The position numbers and the translations under genes were made by a program. The notes below the pieces were generated by a model. The model saw only the letters and a program-made list of their open reading frames with translations, made no database searches and was not told where the DNA came from. Below, piece by piece: positions 16,655 through 24,793 of a DNA stretch of 64,000 nucleotides (position 1 is the stretch's first letter; each line of letters opens with the position of its first letter). Origin of the DNA: DATEOR01 sp963766725 (GTDB taxonomy: Bacteria; Actinomycetota; Thermoleophilia; Gaiellales; Gaiellaceae); NCBI GenBank assembly GCA_963766725.1, contig CAVYBK010000011.1, positions 1 through 64,000 on the forward strand, read 5' to 3'.

Positions 16655-16849
16655 ATGCATCTCCGCTTCCCAGCCTTCAGCCCCGGCTTCACGGCTTTCG
16701 TCTGGGGTCTCGTCCTCGGGGGTTACATCATCGTCGGGATGCTGGCGATCGGGATCTCCCAGGGGACGGCGCTCGTGACCGGGATCCTCTCCGGCTTCCT
16801 CATCTTCTTCTACGTCCGCCTGCGCGGCGCAGACCAGCTGAATCCCTAG
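16655..16849 (+). CDS. Small two-helix membrane protein
   Basis: 64 residues with two hydrophobic helices (about 11-32 and 38-54) separated by a short Gly/Thr loop and a basic C-terminal end (YVRLRGADQ). No family recognised. Codon use is GC-rich like the neighbours. No strong ribosome binding site; the gene stands between a terminator at 16450 and a convergent small gene. Confidence 0.55.
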   Translation: MHLRFPAFSPGFTAFVWGLVLGGYIIVGMLAIGISQGTALVTGILSGFLIFFYVRLRGADQLNP

Positions 16850-16854
16850 GCCAG

Positions 16855-17061
16855 CTAGAGCGCCAGGACGAGAGCGCGGGACTGGCGCTGCACGAGTGCA
16901 CGGCACAGGAGTCCGGCCAGATGGCCTCCCAGCTCCTCCTCGAGGCGCGCGCGAGCGGTTCCGCCTTCGGCCCGGACCAGCCGCTCGACGGCGGCACAGT
17001 GCGCGAGGAGGCGGGGAGCTCCGCGGGCATCGCCCGTGGGTCCCGGGGCGGCGATCTCCAT
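16855..17061 (-). CDS. Hypothetical 68-residue protein
   Basis: An open frame from ATG 17061 to TAG 16855, ending 5 bases from the convergent small membrane gene. The product is Ala/Arg/Leu-rich with an amphipathic helix around RLEEELGGHLAGLL. No motif or strong ribosome binding site (only AGG about 6 bases upstream) supports it; it is listed because the gap would otherwise hold nothing and the translation looks helical rather than random. Confidence 0.35.
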   Translation of the reverse strand: MEIAAPGPTGDARGAPRLLAHCAAVERLVRAEGGTARARLEEELGGHLAGLLCRALVQRQSRALVLAL

Positions 17062-17130
17062 GCCGCCTGCATCGGTGCTTCGCGCCGATCCGGAAATCCC
17101 TGGCGTGAGTGAACAGTCTCCGAACCGACG

Positions 17131-17160
17131 AGGGGCGCCGGGTTGGCGGCGCCCCTTTGA
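17131..17160 (+). terminator. Strong GC-rich hairpin with short T-run
   Basis: AGGGGCGCC (17131-17139) pairs with GGCGCCCCT (17148-17156), followed by TTT on the plus strand. It separates the 16.9-kb small genes from the leftward gene ending at 17179 and may act in both directions. Confidence 0.6.
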
Positions 17161-17178
17161 GTCGGATGCGATCCCGTG

Positions 17179-17886
17179 CTACGGCGTGTCGCGCCTCTCG
17201 GGATCGCTGATCTCCACCCGCTCGGGCCGCGAGTCGCCGGCGGCGACCATCGTGCGGTCGCCGTCCGTCGTGGTCGCGGTCGTACCTGCGGGGGCGACGA
17301 CCTCGCGGTCGTCGTAGTCGTGGACGTCCTCGTCCGGGATCACTCGCTCTTCCTCGACGACGTCACGCGTGCGCGGCCCCGTCGTGTCGAACGTGAACGC
17401 GAACACGATGCCGAGGCCCATGGCGAGGGCGGCCGGAAGAGTGCCGAGACCGTTCACGAAGCCCGTGATGCCGAGATCGGAGCTCCAGCCGGAGATCCTC
17501 CCCTGCTGCCAGCCGCCGTCGGGCTGCGTGGCGAGAAGGATCCAGCCGACCACGATCGCGGTCGGGATGAAGGCGAGCAGGAAGACGCCGGGGCTCATGA
17601 CCGGAAGGCCCCACTTCGTCCAGCCGCCGAAGAGCTGCGAGAGCCCGAGCGCGAGCCCTGCGGCTGCGATCAGCCCCATTGCCGCCCAGAAGCCGTTCGT
17701 GCTCGTGAGGTCGAAAGTCTGCGCGAGCCAGATGAGCAGGCCGGCAGCCGCGACCCCCGCGAGCGTGAAGAGAGCGCGCACGAGGGGTGGGCTCCCCCAC
17801 CCGCGCACGTCGGCCTCCTCTCGGCGAACCTCCGTGGCGGCGACATCCTCGTCGCTCCGTCTACGGAAAAGTGCCACTTTCGTCAC
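17179..17886 (-). CDS. Multipass membrane protein of unknown function
   Basis: 235 residues. A charged cytoplasmic N-terminus (1-32) precedes about five hydrophobic segments (about 34-55, 66-86, 92-120, 140-165), and a long acidic, Thr/Asp-rich soluble tail (about 170-235) ends in PERRDTP. No family was recognised. GTG start with GGAGACGAG just upstream. It is the last gene of the leftward run that contains apt and ftsR, 63 bases behind its neighbour. Confidence 0.7.
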   Translation of the reverse strand: MTKVALFRRRSDEDVAATEVRREEADVRGWGSPPLVRALFTLAGVAAAGLLIWLAQTFDLTSTNGFWAAMGLIAAAGLALGLSQLFGGWTKWGLPVMSPGVFLLAFIPTAIVVGWILLATQPDGGWQQGRISGWSSDLGITGFVNGLGTLPAALAMGLGIVFAFTFDTTGPRTRDVVEEERVIPDEDVHDYDDREVVAPAGTTATTTDGDRTMVAAGDSRPERVEISDPERRDTP

Positions 17887-17949
17887 CTCGTCTCCGTCGG
17901 GTTCCAGGGGAGAATTCCCCTTGGAGCAGCGTCTGTAACCGCGGTTCGG

Positions 17950-18552
17950 TTACGCGGCGAGGTCGCGGCGGCGCGCGTCGAAGCGCCCCGAGTCGAGCTC
18001 GAGACGGAACGCCTCGAGCGTCGTCTCACGGTCGCCCGAGAAAATATGCTCGACGACGTCCACCTTCCGGTCGTTGTAGAAGGGCACGTCAACGTGGCGG
18101 TGTGTGACGAGATTGACCGACGTGCGCGAGCAGGAAGGGCACTCGACGGCGAGGCCGATGCGGTCCTCCCCGGCCCCGAGCGCGCGGAAGGAGGACGGAA
18201 AGACGGGCCGGGCTCGCTCCTCCGGGTAGCAGAAGAAGCTCCAAGGCCACTCCCCCACCCTGATCTGCGTCGCGGCGAGCTCGAGGAGGTCGGAGGCGGC
18301 GGACTCGAGCTTCGACGTCATCAGGTTCACGAACGACACGTCTCCGCCTGCGAGCGGCGCCCAGTCGAGGTCGTCGTGCGCGACGAGGCCCTCGTGCTCG
18401 TCCCCGCAGTCGCACGAGAAGGTGATCTTGTAGACCGCGGGATGGGCCGCGCCGGGCAGCCGGTCGATGATCCTGAACGCCGAGAGCGGCAGGCGGACCT
18501 CGCCCCTGACGGGGCACGCGAAGGTGTAGAGCCCGGTCAGCCCGTCGTACAT
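17950..18552 (-). CDS. Hypothetical cysteine-containing protein
   Basis: 200 residues, soluble, mixed alpha/beta by composition. Cysteine pairs CDC (about 48-50) and CPSC (about 137-140) plus nearby His residues (THRHVD) suggest a zinc site. The family is not recognised. ATG start lies 52 bases after the apt stop, so cotranscription is likely. Confidence 0.65.
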   Translation of the reverse strand: MYDGLTGLYTFACPVRGEVRLPLSAFRIIDRLPGAAHPAVYKITFSCDCGDEHEGLVAHDDLDWAPLAGGDVSFVNLMTSKLESAASDLLELAATQIRVGEWPWSFFCYPEERARPVFPSSFRALGAGEDRIGLAVECPSCSRTSVNLVTHRHVDVPFYNDRKVDVVEHIFSGDRETTLEAFRLELDSGRFDARRRDLAA

Positions 18553-18604
18553 CTCGGGATTATTTATCGGCAGGTCCGACGGAAAGCGTCAGACCTCGTA
18601 CGGA

Positions 18605-19123
18605 TCAGTACTTGATCAGCGAGCACACGTCGTAGCCGTCGAGCTTCTCGCGCCCGTGTAGGAACTCGAGCTCGATGACGAATGCGAGGCCGACGACCTC
18701 TCCGCCGAGCTGCTCGACGAGGTCGACCTTCGCCTTCGCCGTCCCGCCCGTCGCGAGAAGATCGTCGTGGATGAGGACTCGCGCGCCGCTCGTGATCGCG
18801 TCCGCATGCAGCTCGAGCGCGTCGAAGCCGTACTCGAGTGCGTACTTCGCGCTCACCGTCCGCCAGGGGAGCTTCCCCGGCTTGCGCGCGGCCACAAACC
18901 CGCAGTCGAGTCGATAGGCGAGCGCGGCTCCGAGGATGAAGCCGCGGGCCTCGGCGCCGAGGATGAGGTCGGGCTTCCGCGGCTCGGCAAACTCGGCGAG
19001 CTGCTCGACGGTCTCGTGCAGCGCCTCCGGGTCGGCGAGGAGCGGCATGATGTCCTTGAAGACGATTCCCCGCTTGGGGAAGTCCGGGATGTCCCGGATC
19101 TTCGACTTCAGGTCGACCGGCAC
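18605..19123 (-). CDS. apt: Adenine phosphoribosyltransferase
   Basis: 172 residues, normal Apt length. Converts adenine and PRPP to AMP (purine salvage). Visible are the N-terminal KSKIRDIPDFPKRGIVFKD signature, LGAEARGF for substrate binding and the PRPP loop VLIHDDLLATGGTA. GTG start 9 bases after the ftsR stop, so translated from the same transcript. Confidence 0.95.
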   Translation of the reverse strand: MPVDLKSKIRDIPDFPKRGIVFKDIMPLLADPEALHETVEQLAEFAEPRKPDLILGAEARGFILGAALAYRLDCGFVAARKPGKLPWRTVSAKYALEYGFDALELHADAITSGARVLIHDDLLATGGTAKAKVDLVEQLGGEVVGLAFVIELEFLHGREKLDGYDVCSLIKY

Positions 19124-19132
19124 GGCTAGGCG

Positions 19133-19825
19133 CTACCGCACGAGCGAGCGGACAGCCCGCCAGAACAGAAGCTGCGAGAGCTCCTGTGAGAGCGCCGCGA
19201 GCGTCTGGAGGTCTTCGAGGCCGGCCCGGTGGCGGTCGGGGTTGTGCGAACGGAGCTTCGGCGCCACGATCTGCTCGAGCTTCGCGGCCTCCTGCTCGGC
19301 TCCGGTCTTGAACGGGCGTAGGTTCCGCGGCTCGACGCCGTAGCGCGCGAGCTGGAGGCACGCGGTCACGACTTCCACGTCCCGCTCGGGATACCGCCGC
19401 TCACCGCCGTCCGCGAAGGGATCGAGCAACCCGTAGTCCTCCAGGTCGCGGACGAATGCGGGCGTGGCGCCCGTCCGTTCGCAGAGCGCGTCGAAGTCGA
19501 GGTCCTCCTCGGGCTCGCCGAGACCCATGCGCGCCCTGGGCTTGCGCCTCGGCGCAGCGAGCTCCTGGCGGATAACGCGGAGCGGCAGAAACTCGTCGCG
19601 CTGCAGGCGAAGGATCGTCTCGAGCCGGTCGACGTCGTCCTCCGTGAAGAGCCTGTAGCCGCCCCGAGTGCGCCGCGGCGTGAGGAGCCCCTGGTCCTCC
19701 AGGTAGCGGATCTTGGAGATGGAGATGTCGGGGAACTCGTCCTGGAGCCGCCGGCAGACCGCGCCGATCGTGAGAGGCCGCTCGCGCGGCCCGTCGGGCT
19801 CGACTCGGGAGACGACGGTGGCCAT
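19133..19825 (-). CDS. ftsR: MerR-family regulator FtsR
   Basis: 230 residues from ATG 19825, fixed by GAAGGGG 6 bases upstream. An N-terminal MerR winged helix (about 17-90) reads LTIGAVCRRLQDEFPDISIS followed by KIRYLEDQGLLTPRRT, very close to the actinobacterial regulator next to garA/odhI that in Corynebacterium controls ftsZ (FtsR). The C-terminal half (about 110-230) is a second helical domain (dimerisation or effector). No metal-binding Cys residues are seen. The reading frame is open upstream into the FHA gene without a stop, but the intervening 150 bases look non-coding. Confidence 0.88.
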   Translation of the reverse strand: MATVVSRVEPDGPRERPLTIGAVCRRLQDEFPDISISKIRYLEDQGLLTPRRTRGGYRLFTEDDVDRLETILRLQRDEFLPLRVIRQELAAPRRKPRARMGLGEPEEDLDFDALCERTGATPAFVRDLEDYGLLDPFADGGERRYPERDVEVVTACLQLARYGVEPRNLRPFKTGAEQEAAKLEQIVAPKLRSHNPDRHRAGLEDLQTLAALSQELSQLLFWRAVRSLVR

Positions 19826-19892
19826 CAGTGCCCCTTCAGGTGATCGGCCCCCGCCGTCGACGCGCGAAAACCGCCGCGGCCAAGGACGAAAG

Positions 19893-19917
19893 GAGCGTGT
19901 GTATCGGGAATACACAC
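19893..19917. promoter_or_regulatory. 25-bp palindrome upstream of ftsR (candidate operator)
   Basis: GCGTGTGTAT-CGGGA-ATACACACGC, a perfect 10-bp inverted repeat with a 5-base centre, about 70 bases before the ftsR ATG. It is AT-richer than its surroundings, lacks a T-run and resembles a dimeric repressor site more than a terminator. Confidence 0.5.
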
Positions 19918-19979
19918 GCGACCGAGGACGTGGCCAGGCCTTGCAGCCTCGACGGTGATGGTTCGATTGCGTGGAGGGC

Positions 19980-20431
19980 CTAGGATCGGAATTGCCGATC
20001 TGGACCTCGTCCCCGTCTTCGAGCTTCGCGCTCTCGACCCTGCGGCGGTTGACGTAGGTGCCGTTCAGGCTCTCCTCGTCGTCGATGTAGTAGCCGTCGT
20101 CCCGGTGCACGAGCACCGCGTGCCGGCGGGACACGGTCACGTCGTCGAGGAAGACCTCGTTTTCGGGCCCGCGACCGATGCCGAGTCGCTCGGACTCGAC
20201 CGCGTAGGTCTCGCCCGAGCGGCCGCCGCCCGAGCGGACGACGAGTGCGGGACCTTCGATGCGCAGGTCGGCGAGAGAGAGCGAGTCATCCTCGGTCATC
20301 TCCTCGGGCGTGAACGTCATCGTCGTGTGCGCACCCGGCTCGTCGTGCGGGAGCAGCGCGCCGCACTTGGAACAGTAATTGGAGGCCTCAGGATTCTGAA
20401 AGCCGCACTCGGGACAGTGGACGTGACTCAC
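19980..20431 (-). CDS. Zinc-ribbon/FHA protein, GarA/OdhI-like (frameshift at 3' end)
   Basis: Starts GTG 20431, six bases after the upstream stop; AGGAC overlaps that stop. Residues 1-30 form a zinc ribbon with two CxxC pairs (CPECG, CSKCG). Then comes THTT-like GAHTTMTFTPEEM, placed like the phospho-Thr segment of GarA/OdhI, followed by an FHA domain (about 55-145: IGRGPENEVFLDDVTVSRRH, SLNGTYVN, LEDGDEVQIG). GarA-type proteins inhibit 2-oxoglutarate metabolism when unphosphorylated. After VQIG the frame runs into apparent non-coding DNA; adding one base near 19990 gives the ending KFRS and TAG at 19982-19980, a 150-residue protein. The shift is inferred. Confidence 0.75.
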
Positions 20432-20437
20432 GGCGTC

Positions 20438-20689
20438 CTATTCGGCCGGCGGGGACGCCTTCGTGGCGAGGATCTCCGCCAGCTTGTCGACGTCGATGTC
20501 GTGGAGCGGGCTCTTGCCCTCCCCCACGTCCTTCTTCAGGCGCGCCTGCAGCTCCGCACGCAGGATGTCGATCTTGCCGTGCAGGATGCGGCGGCGGTAC
20601 GAGACCTCGCGCTCCTCGTCCATGAGGTCGCGGATCAGATCGCGCAACTCCTGGTCGGACAGGGAATCGAGGTCAGGAAGGGCTTCCAC
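20438..20689 (-). CDS. RsiG-like c-di-GMP-binding anti-sigma factor
   Basis: 83 residues from GTG 20689, with GGAG 8 bases upstream. The protein is an all-helical hairpin (LSDQELRDLIRDLMDEE, then YRRRILHGKIDILRAEL). It contains E-REV-S-YR-R-RIL-H-GKI-D, matching the c-di-GMP signature E(x)3S(x)2R(x)3Q(x)3D of RsiG except that Gln is His. Single-motif RsiG proteins act as homodimers that bind c-di-GMP and a WhiG-type sigma factor. No such sigma gene is adjacent. Its stop overlaps the ribosome binding site of the FHA gene, so the two are coupled. Family assignment is by motif, length and fold. Confidence 0.7.
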   Translation of the reverse strand: MEALPDLDSLSDQELRDLIRDLMDEEREVSYRRRILHGKIDILRAELQARLKKDVGEGKSPLHDIDVDKLAEILATKASPPAE

Positions 20690-20770
20690 GAGGCAACTCC
20701 GATCGGCGAGGAAACGAGGGCCCAGGAAGTATGGCAAGAGCCCGCCAATCCTTCAACCTGGACTTGAGGG

Positions 20771-23288
20771 TTATGCCACCTCGACCTCGTCCTCGGTGCC
20801 GGCGACGATCTCCTCCACGAGCTTCAGAAACTCTTCCTCGAGCGTTGCGGCCTCCTCTGGCGTCTTCCCTTCCGCGTAGACGTGCACCAGCGGCTCGTCC
20901 GGGTCGGGCAGCACCTGCGCCCAGCCGCGGTCATCGAAGACCTTGATCCCGTCGAGGGTGTCCACCTTCTTCCCCTTCATGCGCTCGGTGAGGATGCGCA
21001 TGACGGCGCCCTTGCGGGCCCACGGGCAACGCACCTGCCGGTGGACGACAGTGGACTGCGGCAGGCCGGAGACGAGCTCAGAGAGCGGGCGGTCGACCGG
21101 AGCGAGGAGCTGGAGCAGGTTGCAAAGGCTCGCGACGCCGTCGTAGGCGGGCAGGAACTCCGGGAAGACGAAGCCACCGCCGATCGAGCCCGCGAAGACC
21201 ACGCCGTTGTCGGCGGACGCGCGCGTGAGCGCCGAGAGCGAGGCGGGCGTTCTGGTCACCTCCAGCTTCGATCCCTTGACGAGCGGCTCGGCCAGGCTCG
21301 TGACGGTGATCGGGAGCGCGAGCGTCCCGCTCTTCCCGTCTGAGGCGAGCAGGCTGAGGAAGAGGAGAAGCTCCTGCTCGACTGGAACCTCGTGCGCCTG
21401 CTCGTCGACGAGGTAGATCCGTTCGCCCGAGCGGTCGAAGACGACGCCGAAGTCGGCTCCGACTGCCGAGACGAGGCGTTTCGCATGGCCGAGCGCCTCG
21501 CGGACGCCGTCGGTCGACTCGGCGGCCTGCTCGCCGCCGTAGGGATGCGCGGCGATCGTCTCGACGCCGAGCGGGCCGAGCACGACCGGGAGGACGATCG
21601 AGGCCGCCGAGTGCGCGTAGTCGACGACGATTCTGAATCCACGAGCCTTGATCCCCTCGACGTCGAGCGTCCGCAGAAGGTCGTCCGCGTAGGTCTCCGC
21701 CGCGCGCGTGGGCGTGGAGATCTGTGCCACCTCGTCGTACGCGGCTCGGCGGAACTCCTGCCGCTGGAAGTGCTTCTCGATCTCCTTGAGGAACTCTGGC
21801 GTCGCCTGGATCCCCGGCGGCTCGAAGAATTGGATCTGCATGATCTCGGGGTCGAGGGTGCTCGGACGCACGTGCACGCCCGCGCCGAGGCCCTCGCTCT
21901 TCAGGAAGTGGCGGTTGACCGCGGCTGGCATGACGTGGAGATCGGCGACCTCGACGCCGGTGGACGTGATCCCGGAGACGACAGCGCGCTTCAGCAGCCG
22001 GCTCGCGGGAGCGCCGTCGCGGCTCGTCACCACCCTGACGCCGCGCTTCAGGGCCGTCCCGAGCGCGATCCCGACGCGGAGCGCCGTTTCCGGGGTCAGG
22101 TCGACGTTCACGAGGCCCGAGACCGCGTCGCGGCCGAAGAGGCGCGATGCAAGCCTCGACTCCCAGATCAGGTTGCGGTCGACGAGGGCGCCGGCCTCGA
22201 CCTCCTTGAACGGGTAGATCCGGACGCCCGGCATGACGACGCTCTGCTCGCCGATCGTGCAGCTGTCGCCGACCGCGACGCCCTCGTGCAGGCGGGCGTG
22301 CGGCCTGATGTCGCAGGACTTCCCGACGATCGCGCCCTCCACGAGCGCGCTGCGGCCGAGGTAGGTCGAGGAGTCGACGACGGAGCGCGTCGTGCGCGCG
22401 TGCTCGCGGAGCGTCACGCTCGGCGAGAGGACCGAGTACGGGCCGACCGACGCCTGCGGAGCGATGCGGCAGTAGTTGCCGATGAACGCCGGGCCCTCGA
22501 CGGACTCGAGGTCGGCGAGCTCCACGCCCTCCCCCACCCACACGTTGCCGCGGAGCTTGATCCCCGCGACGTTCAGCGCGACCTTCTCGTCGAGCGCGTC
22601 GAAGTTCGCCTGCCTGAACTGGTCGAGGTTGCCGATGTCCTGCCAGTAGCCGCCGGCGATGTAGCCGTAGAGCGGGCGCCCCATCTCGAGGAGGAGCGGG
22701 AAGAGCTCCTTCGAGAAGTCGAACGGCCGGCCCTCGGGCACATGGCGCAGCACCTCGGGGTCGAGCACGTAGATGCCGGTATTGATCGTGTCCGTGAAGA
22801 CCTGGCCCCAGGACGGCTTCTCGAGGAAGCGCTCGATGCGGCCGTCCTCGTCGGTGACGACGATCCCGAACTCGAGCGGGTTGTCGACGCTCTTCAGGCC
22901 GATCGTGACGAGCGCCTCCTTCTCCTGGTGGAAGCGGACGAGCGCGCCGAGGTCGATATCGCAGAGCGCGTCCCCGGAGATGACGAGGAAGGGCTCGTCG
23001 AGCGCGCCCTCGGCGAGCTTGACCGAGCCGGCCGTGCCCATCGGGGACTCCTCGACGGAATAGCGGATCAGAGACGCCGTGGCTCTCCCCCGCGCCGAAG
23101 TAGCCGCGGATCGCCTGCGGCATGAACGCGAGCGTGACGACGATGTCGTCGAAGCCGTGCTCCTTGAGGAGCTCGACGATGTGCTCCATGCACGGCTTGC
23201 CGACGATCGGGACCATCGGCTTCGGCTGATTCGAGGTGAGCGGGCGCAGGCGCGTGCCTTCGCCGCCCGCCATCACGACCGCCTTCAC
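20771..23288 (-). CDS. Mannose-1-P guanylyltransferase / phosphomannomutase-like fusion (one frameshift)
   Basis: About 838 residues once one extra base near 23070 is removed, restoring HGVSIRYSVEESPMGTAG. GTG 23288 overlaps the pgsA stop (GTGA), with GAGGAA upstream. Residues 1-235 form a nucleotidyltransferase (KAVVMAGGEGTRLRPLT, SGDALCDID); about 245-370 is a left-handed beta-helix of hexapeptides; about 380-830 is a phosphoglucomutase/phosphomannomutase fold. In the last part the catalytic Ser loop (TASHNP) is replaced by GVHVRPS and the metal loop DGDGDR by DRSGER, so mutase activity is doubtful. Likely makes a nucleotide sugar (GDP-mannose or related) for envelope glycans. Confidence 0.83.
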
Positions 23289-23836
23289 TTCCTCACCGCC
23301 TTCCAGACCGCCACGCCGTAGAGGATGCCCGCGAGCGACGCCAGAGCAACACCGCTCCAGAAGAGCCACAGGGGCCAATCCGTGCCGGCTTCGGTGACGA
23401 GGATGAACGCGATCGACGCGTAGAGGATCCAGGTGGCCGCCTTGCCGAGGAAGCTGACGGAGAAGTCGTAGCCCCGCCGAAGCGCGAATGGCGTACCGAG
23501 GACGAGGAGCCCGTCGCGGATGACGATCAGGACGAGGGCCGGCCAGGGCAGCCGGTCGTACGCGAAGAGCAGGATGACCGCGATGTCGATCATCAGCCGG
23601 TCGGCGAGGGGATCGGCGAACTTCCCGAACTCGGACTCGACCTCCCAGCGGCGCGCAAGCCAGCCGTCGACCTGGTCCGTGATCCCGGCTATGCCGAAGA
23701 CGATCCCTGCCGGCCAGCTCGCATCTCCGCCTGCATCCACGACGAGGACGACGAAGATCGGGACGAGCACCAGGCGAAGGATGGTGAGCGCGTTCGGCAG
23801 CTGCGCGAGGGGCGCGGGCACGGCTCGTGTCGCCAT
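23285..23836 (-). CDS. pgsA: CDP-alcohol phosphatidyltransferase (PgsA family)
   Basis: 183 residues with about five transmembrane helices. The CDP-alcohol signature D(x)2DG(x)2AR(x)8G(x)3D(x)3D is complete (DQVDGWLARRW followed by EFGKFADPLADR). Catalyses transfer of a phosphatidyl group from CDP-diacylglycerol, most likely to glycerol-3-phosphate. First gene of a leftward run; the start codon and upstream 18 bases lie inside a 21-bp sequence repeated at 26006, so its original promoter may have been displaced by the adjacent island. Confidence 0.9.
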   Translation of the reverse strand: MATRAVPAPLAQLPNALTILRLVLVPIFVVLVVDAGGDASWPAGIVFGIAGITDQVDGWLARRWEVESEFGKFADPLADRLMIDIAVILLFAYDRLPWPALVLIVIRDGLLVLGTPFALRRGYDFSVSFLGKAATWILYASIAFILVTEAGTDWPLWLFWSGVALASLAGILYGVAVWKAVRK

Positions 23837-23854
23837 GGTGGGGCCATGGTAGCC
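23834..23854 (+). repeat. Island direct repeat A, left copy
   Basis: 21 bases CATGGTGGGGC-C-ATGGTAGCC, identical to 26006-26026 except one base. Overlaps the pgsA start. Candidate attachment-site copy flanking the recombinase remnant. Confidence 0.65.
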
Positions 23855-23857
23855 GCC

Positions 23858-23875
23858 TGCCGATGTGCAGGGATT
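23858..23875 (+). repeat. Island direct repeat B, left copy
   Basis: TGCCGATGTGCAGGGATT, 17 of 18 bases identical to 25964-25981 and in the same orientation. It follows repeat A here but precedes it at the right end. Confidence 0.6.
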
Positions 23876-23899
23876 TTGCCCTCGAGCCGCAGTCGAGAC

Positions 23900-24035
23900 G
23901 CCACGGAGACACCACGAGGGCAGCACGGTAGGCCTCCTCCGACACCTCTTCCGGCGAAATAAGGACGTGCGTGTAGACGTCGAGCGAGGTCGAGATCTGC
24001 CGCTGCCCGACCCGGTCTCCGATCTCACGCGCCGG
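23900..24035 (-). pseudogene. Tyrosine recombinase (phage integrase) C-terminal remnant
   Basis: A minus-strand frame reads PAREIGDRVGQRQISTSLDV followed by YTHVL and SPEEVSEEAYRAAL. This is the usual end of a tyrosine recombinase: the xGHxxIxTTxxxY box with the nucleophilic Tyr (codon 23975-23973), but GH of the box is mutated to GQ. The upstream catalytic Arg/Lys/His region is missing; the frame to the left is unrelated sequence. It marks the left edge of a decayed integrated element. Confidence 0.75.
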
Positions 24036-24122
24036 GATCCCCTGCCCCGTGCCAGAGCGAAGCGCAGGCAATCTCGAATCTCCCTTTACGCGCCTGAAAA
24101 TACCCGCCGAATCGGTTGCCAC

Positions 24123-24153
24123 TCACCAGACGCGGGAGACTCGGCGCTTGCCG
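24123..24153 (+). repeat. 31-34 bp direct repeat, copy 1
   Basis: TCACCAGACGCGGGAGACTC and following CGGC-GCTTGCCG recur at 24327-24360 with two substitutions and a 3-base insertion. Neither copy lies in a recognised gene; together they suggest duplicated mobile-element debris. Confidence 0.6.
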
Positions 24154-24326
24154 GGGGTATTGCAGGACGGGCGGGCGAGGGCTACGCTCAAAGAGCGGCG
24201 CTCGGTGAGCCGCAGCGAGCGTCGTTGGGTTGCGAGCTCGGTACACCCTCAAAGCCGTAGCCCACCTCTCCCAGAGGCGGCGGTCTAACTGCCAGCGGCC
24301 CGCACTATGGGCCGTCGCCTCTCCGT

Positions 24327-24360
24327 TCACCAGACGCGCGAGACCCGGCGTTGCTTGCCG
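24327..24360 (+). repeat. 31-34 bp direct repeat, copy 2
   Basis: Second copy of the repeat at 24123-24153, same orientation, 204 bases apart. The DNA between and around (23876-24511) holds no intact gene other than the recombinase remnant. Confidence 0.6.
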
Positions 24361-24511
24361 CGGTTCGTGAGCGCGGCTCCAGCTTTCCGCCGACCGACGA
24401 GGCGCGGGCGCGATGCTGGAAGCGGGCTTCGGGGGCCATGACCTTGAGCTGTTGCACCACAACCGCTAAACCGCGGGCACACGTCCGCTCCGCTGCTGCG
24501 AAACTGTGCCC

Positions 24512-24793
24512 ATGGGCGAAGAGCGTGAGCGGTCGGCCGATCCTGGCGGGCCGTCGAGCGAGGGGGCGCCCCCGGGCGACCCCGACTACCACCTGCACAC
24601 GGAGCTCGCCGAGGAGACGAAGCGGCTCGCCACGCATCCGCGCGAGGAGGCGCATCGCCTCGCGGAGGAACTCCGCGAGGGCGAGACGGAGACGACGCCG
24701 CTGATCGCGCTGAGCGGGCTGGTGCTGGGGCTCGGCCTCCTCCTGGCCATCGTGATCGCGCTCGTCTTCCTCATCGCCCGCCTCGCGTCGTAG
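24512..24793 (+). CDS. Small single-pass membrane protein
   Basis: 93 residues from ATG 24512 (GTG 24506 is possible). The N-terminal two thirds are hydrophilic and charged (a helix rich in Glu/Arg/His around ELAEETKRLATHPREEAHRL), followed by one strong transmembrane helix (about 68-90) at the C-terminus, giving a tail-anchored topology. No family recognised. It lies inside the small island. Confidence 0.6.
   Translation: MGEERERSADPGGPSSEGAPPGDPDYHLHTELAEETKRLATHPREEAHRLAEELREGETETTPLIALSGLVLGLGLLLAIVIALVFLIARLAS

Noticed and set aside
21392..23125. A 577-codon plus-strand frame opposite the nucleotidyltransferase fusion
   Set aside because: The composition is Arg/Ala/Asp-rich without motifs, while the minus strand has clear conserved domains.
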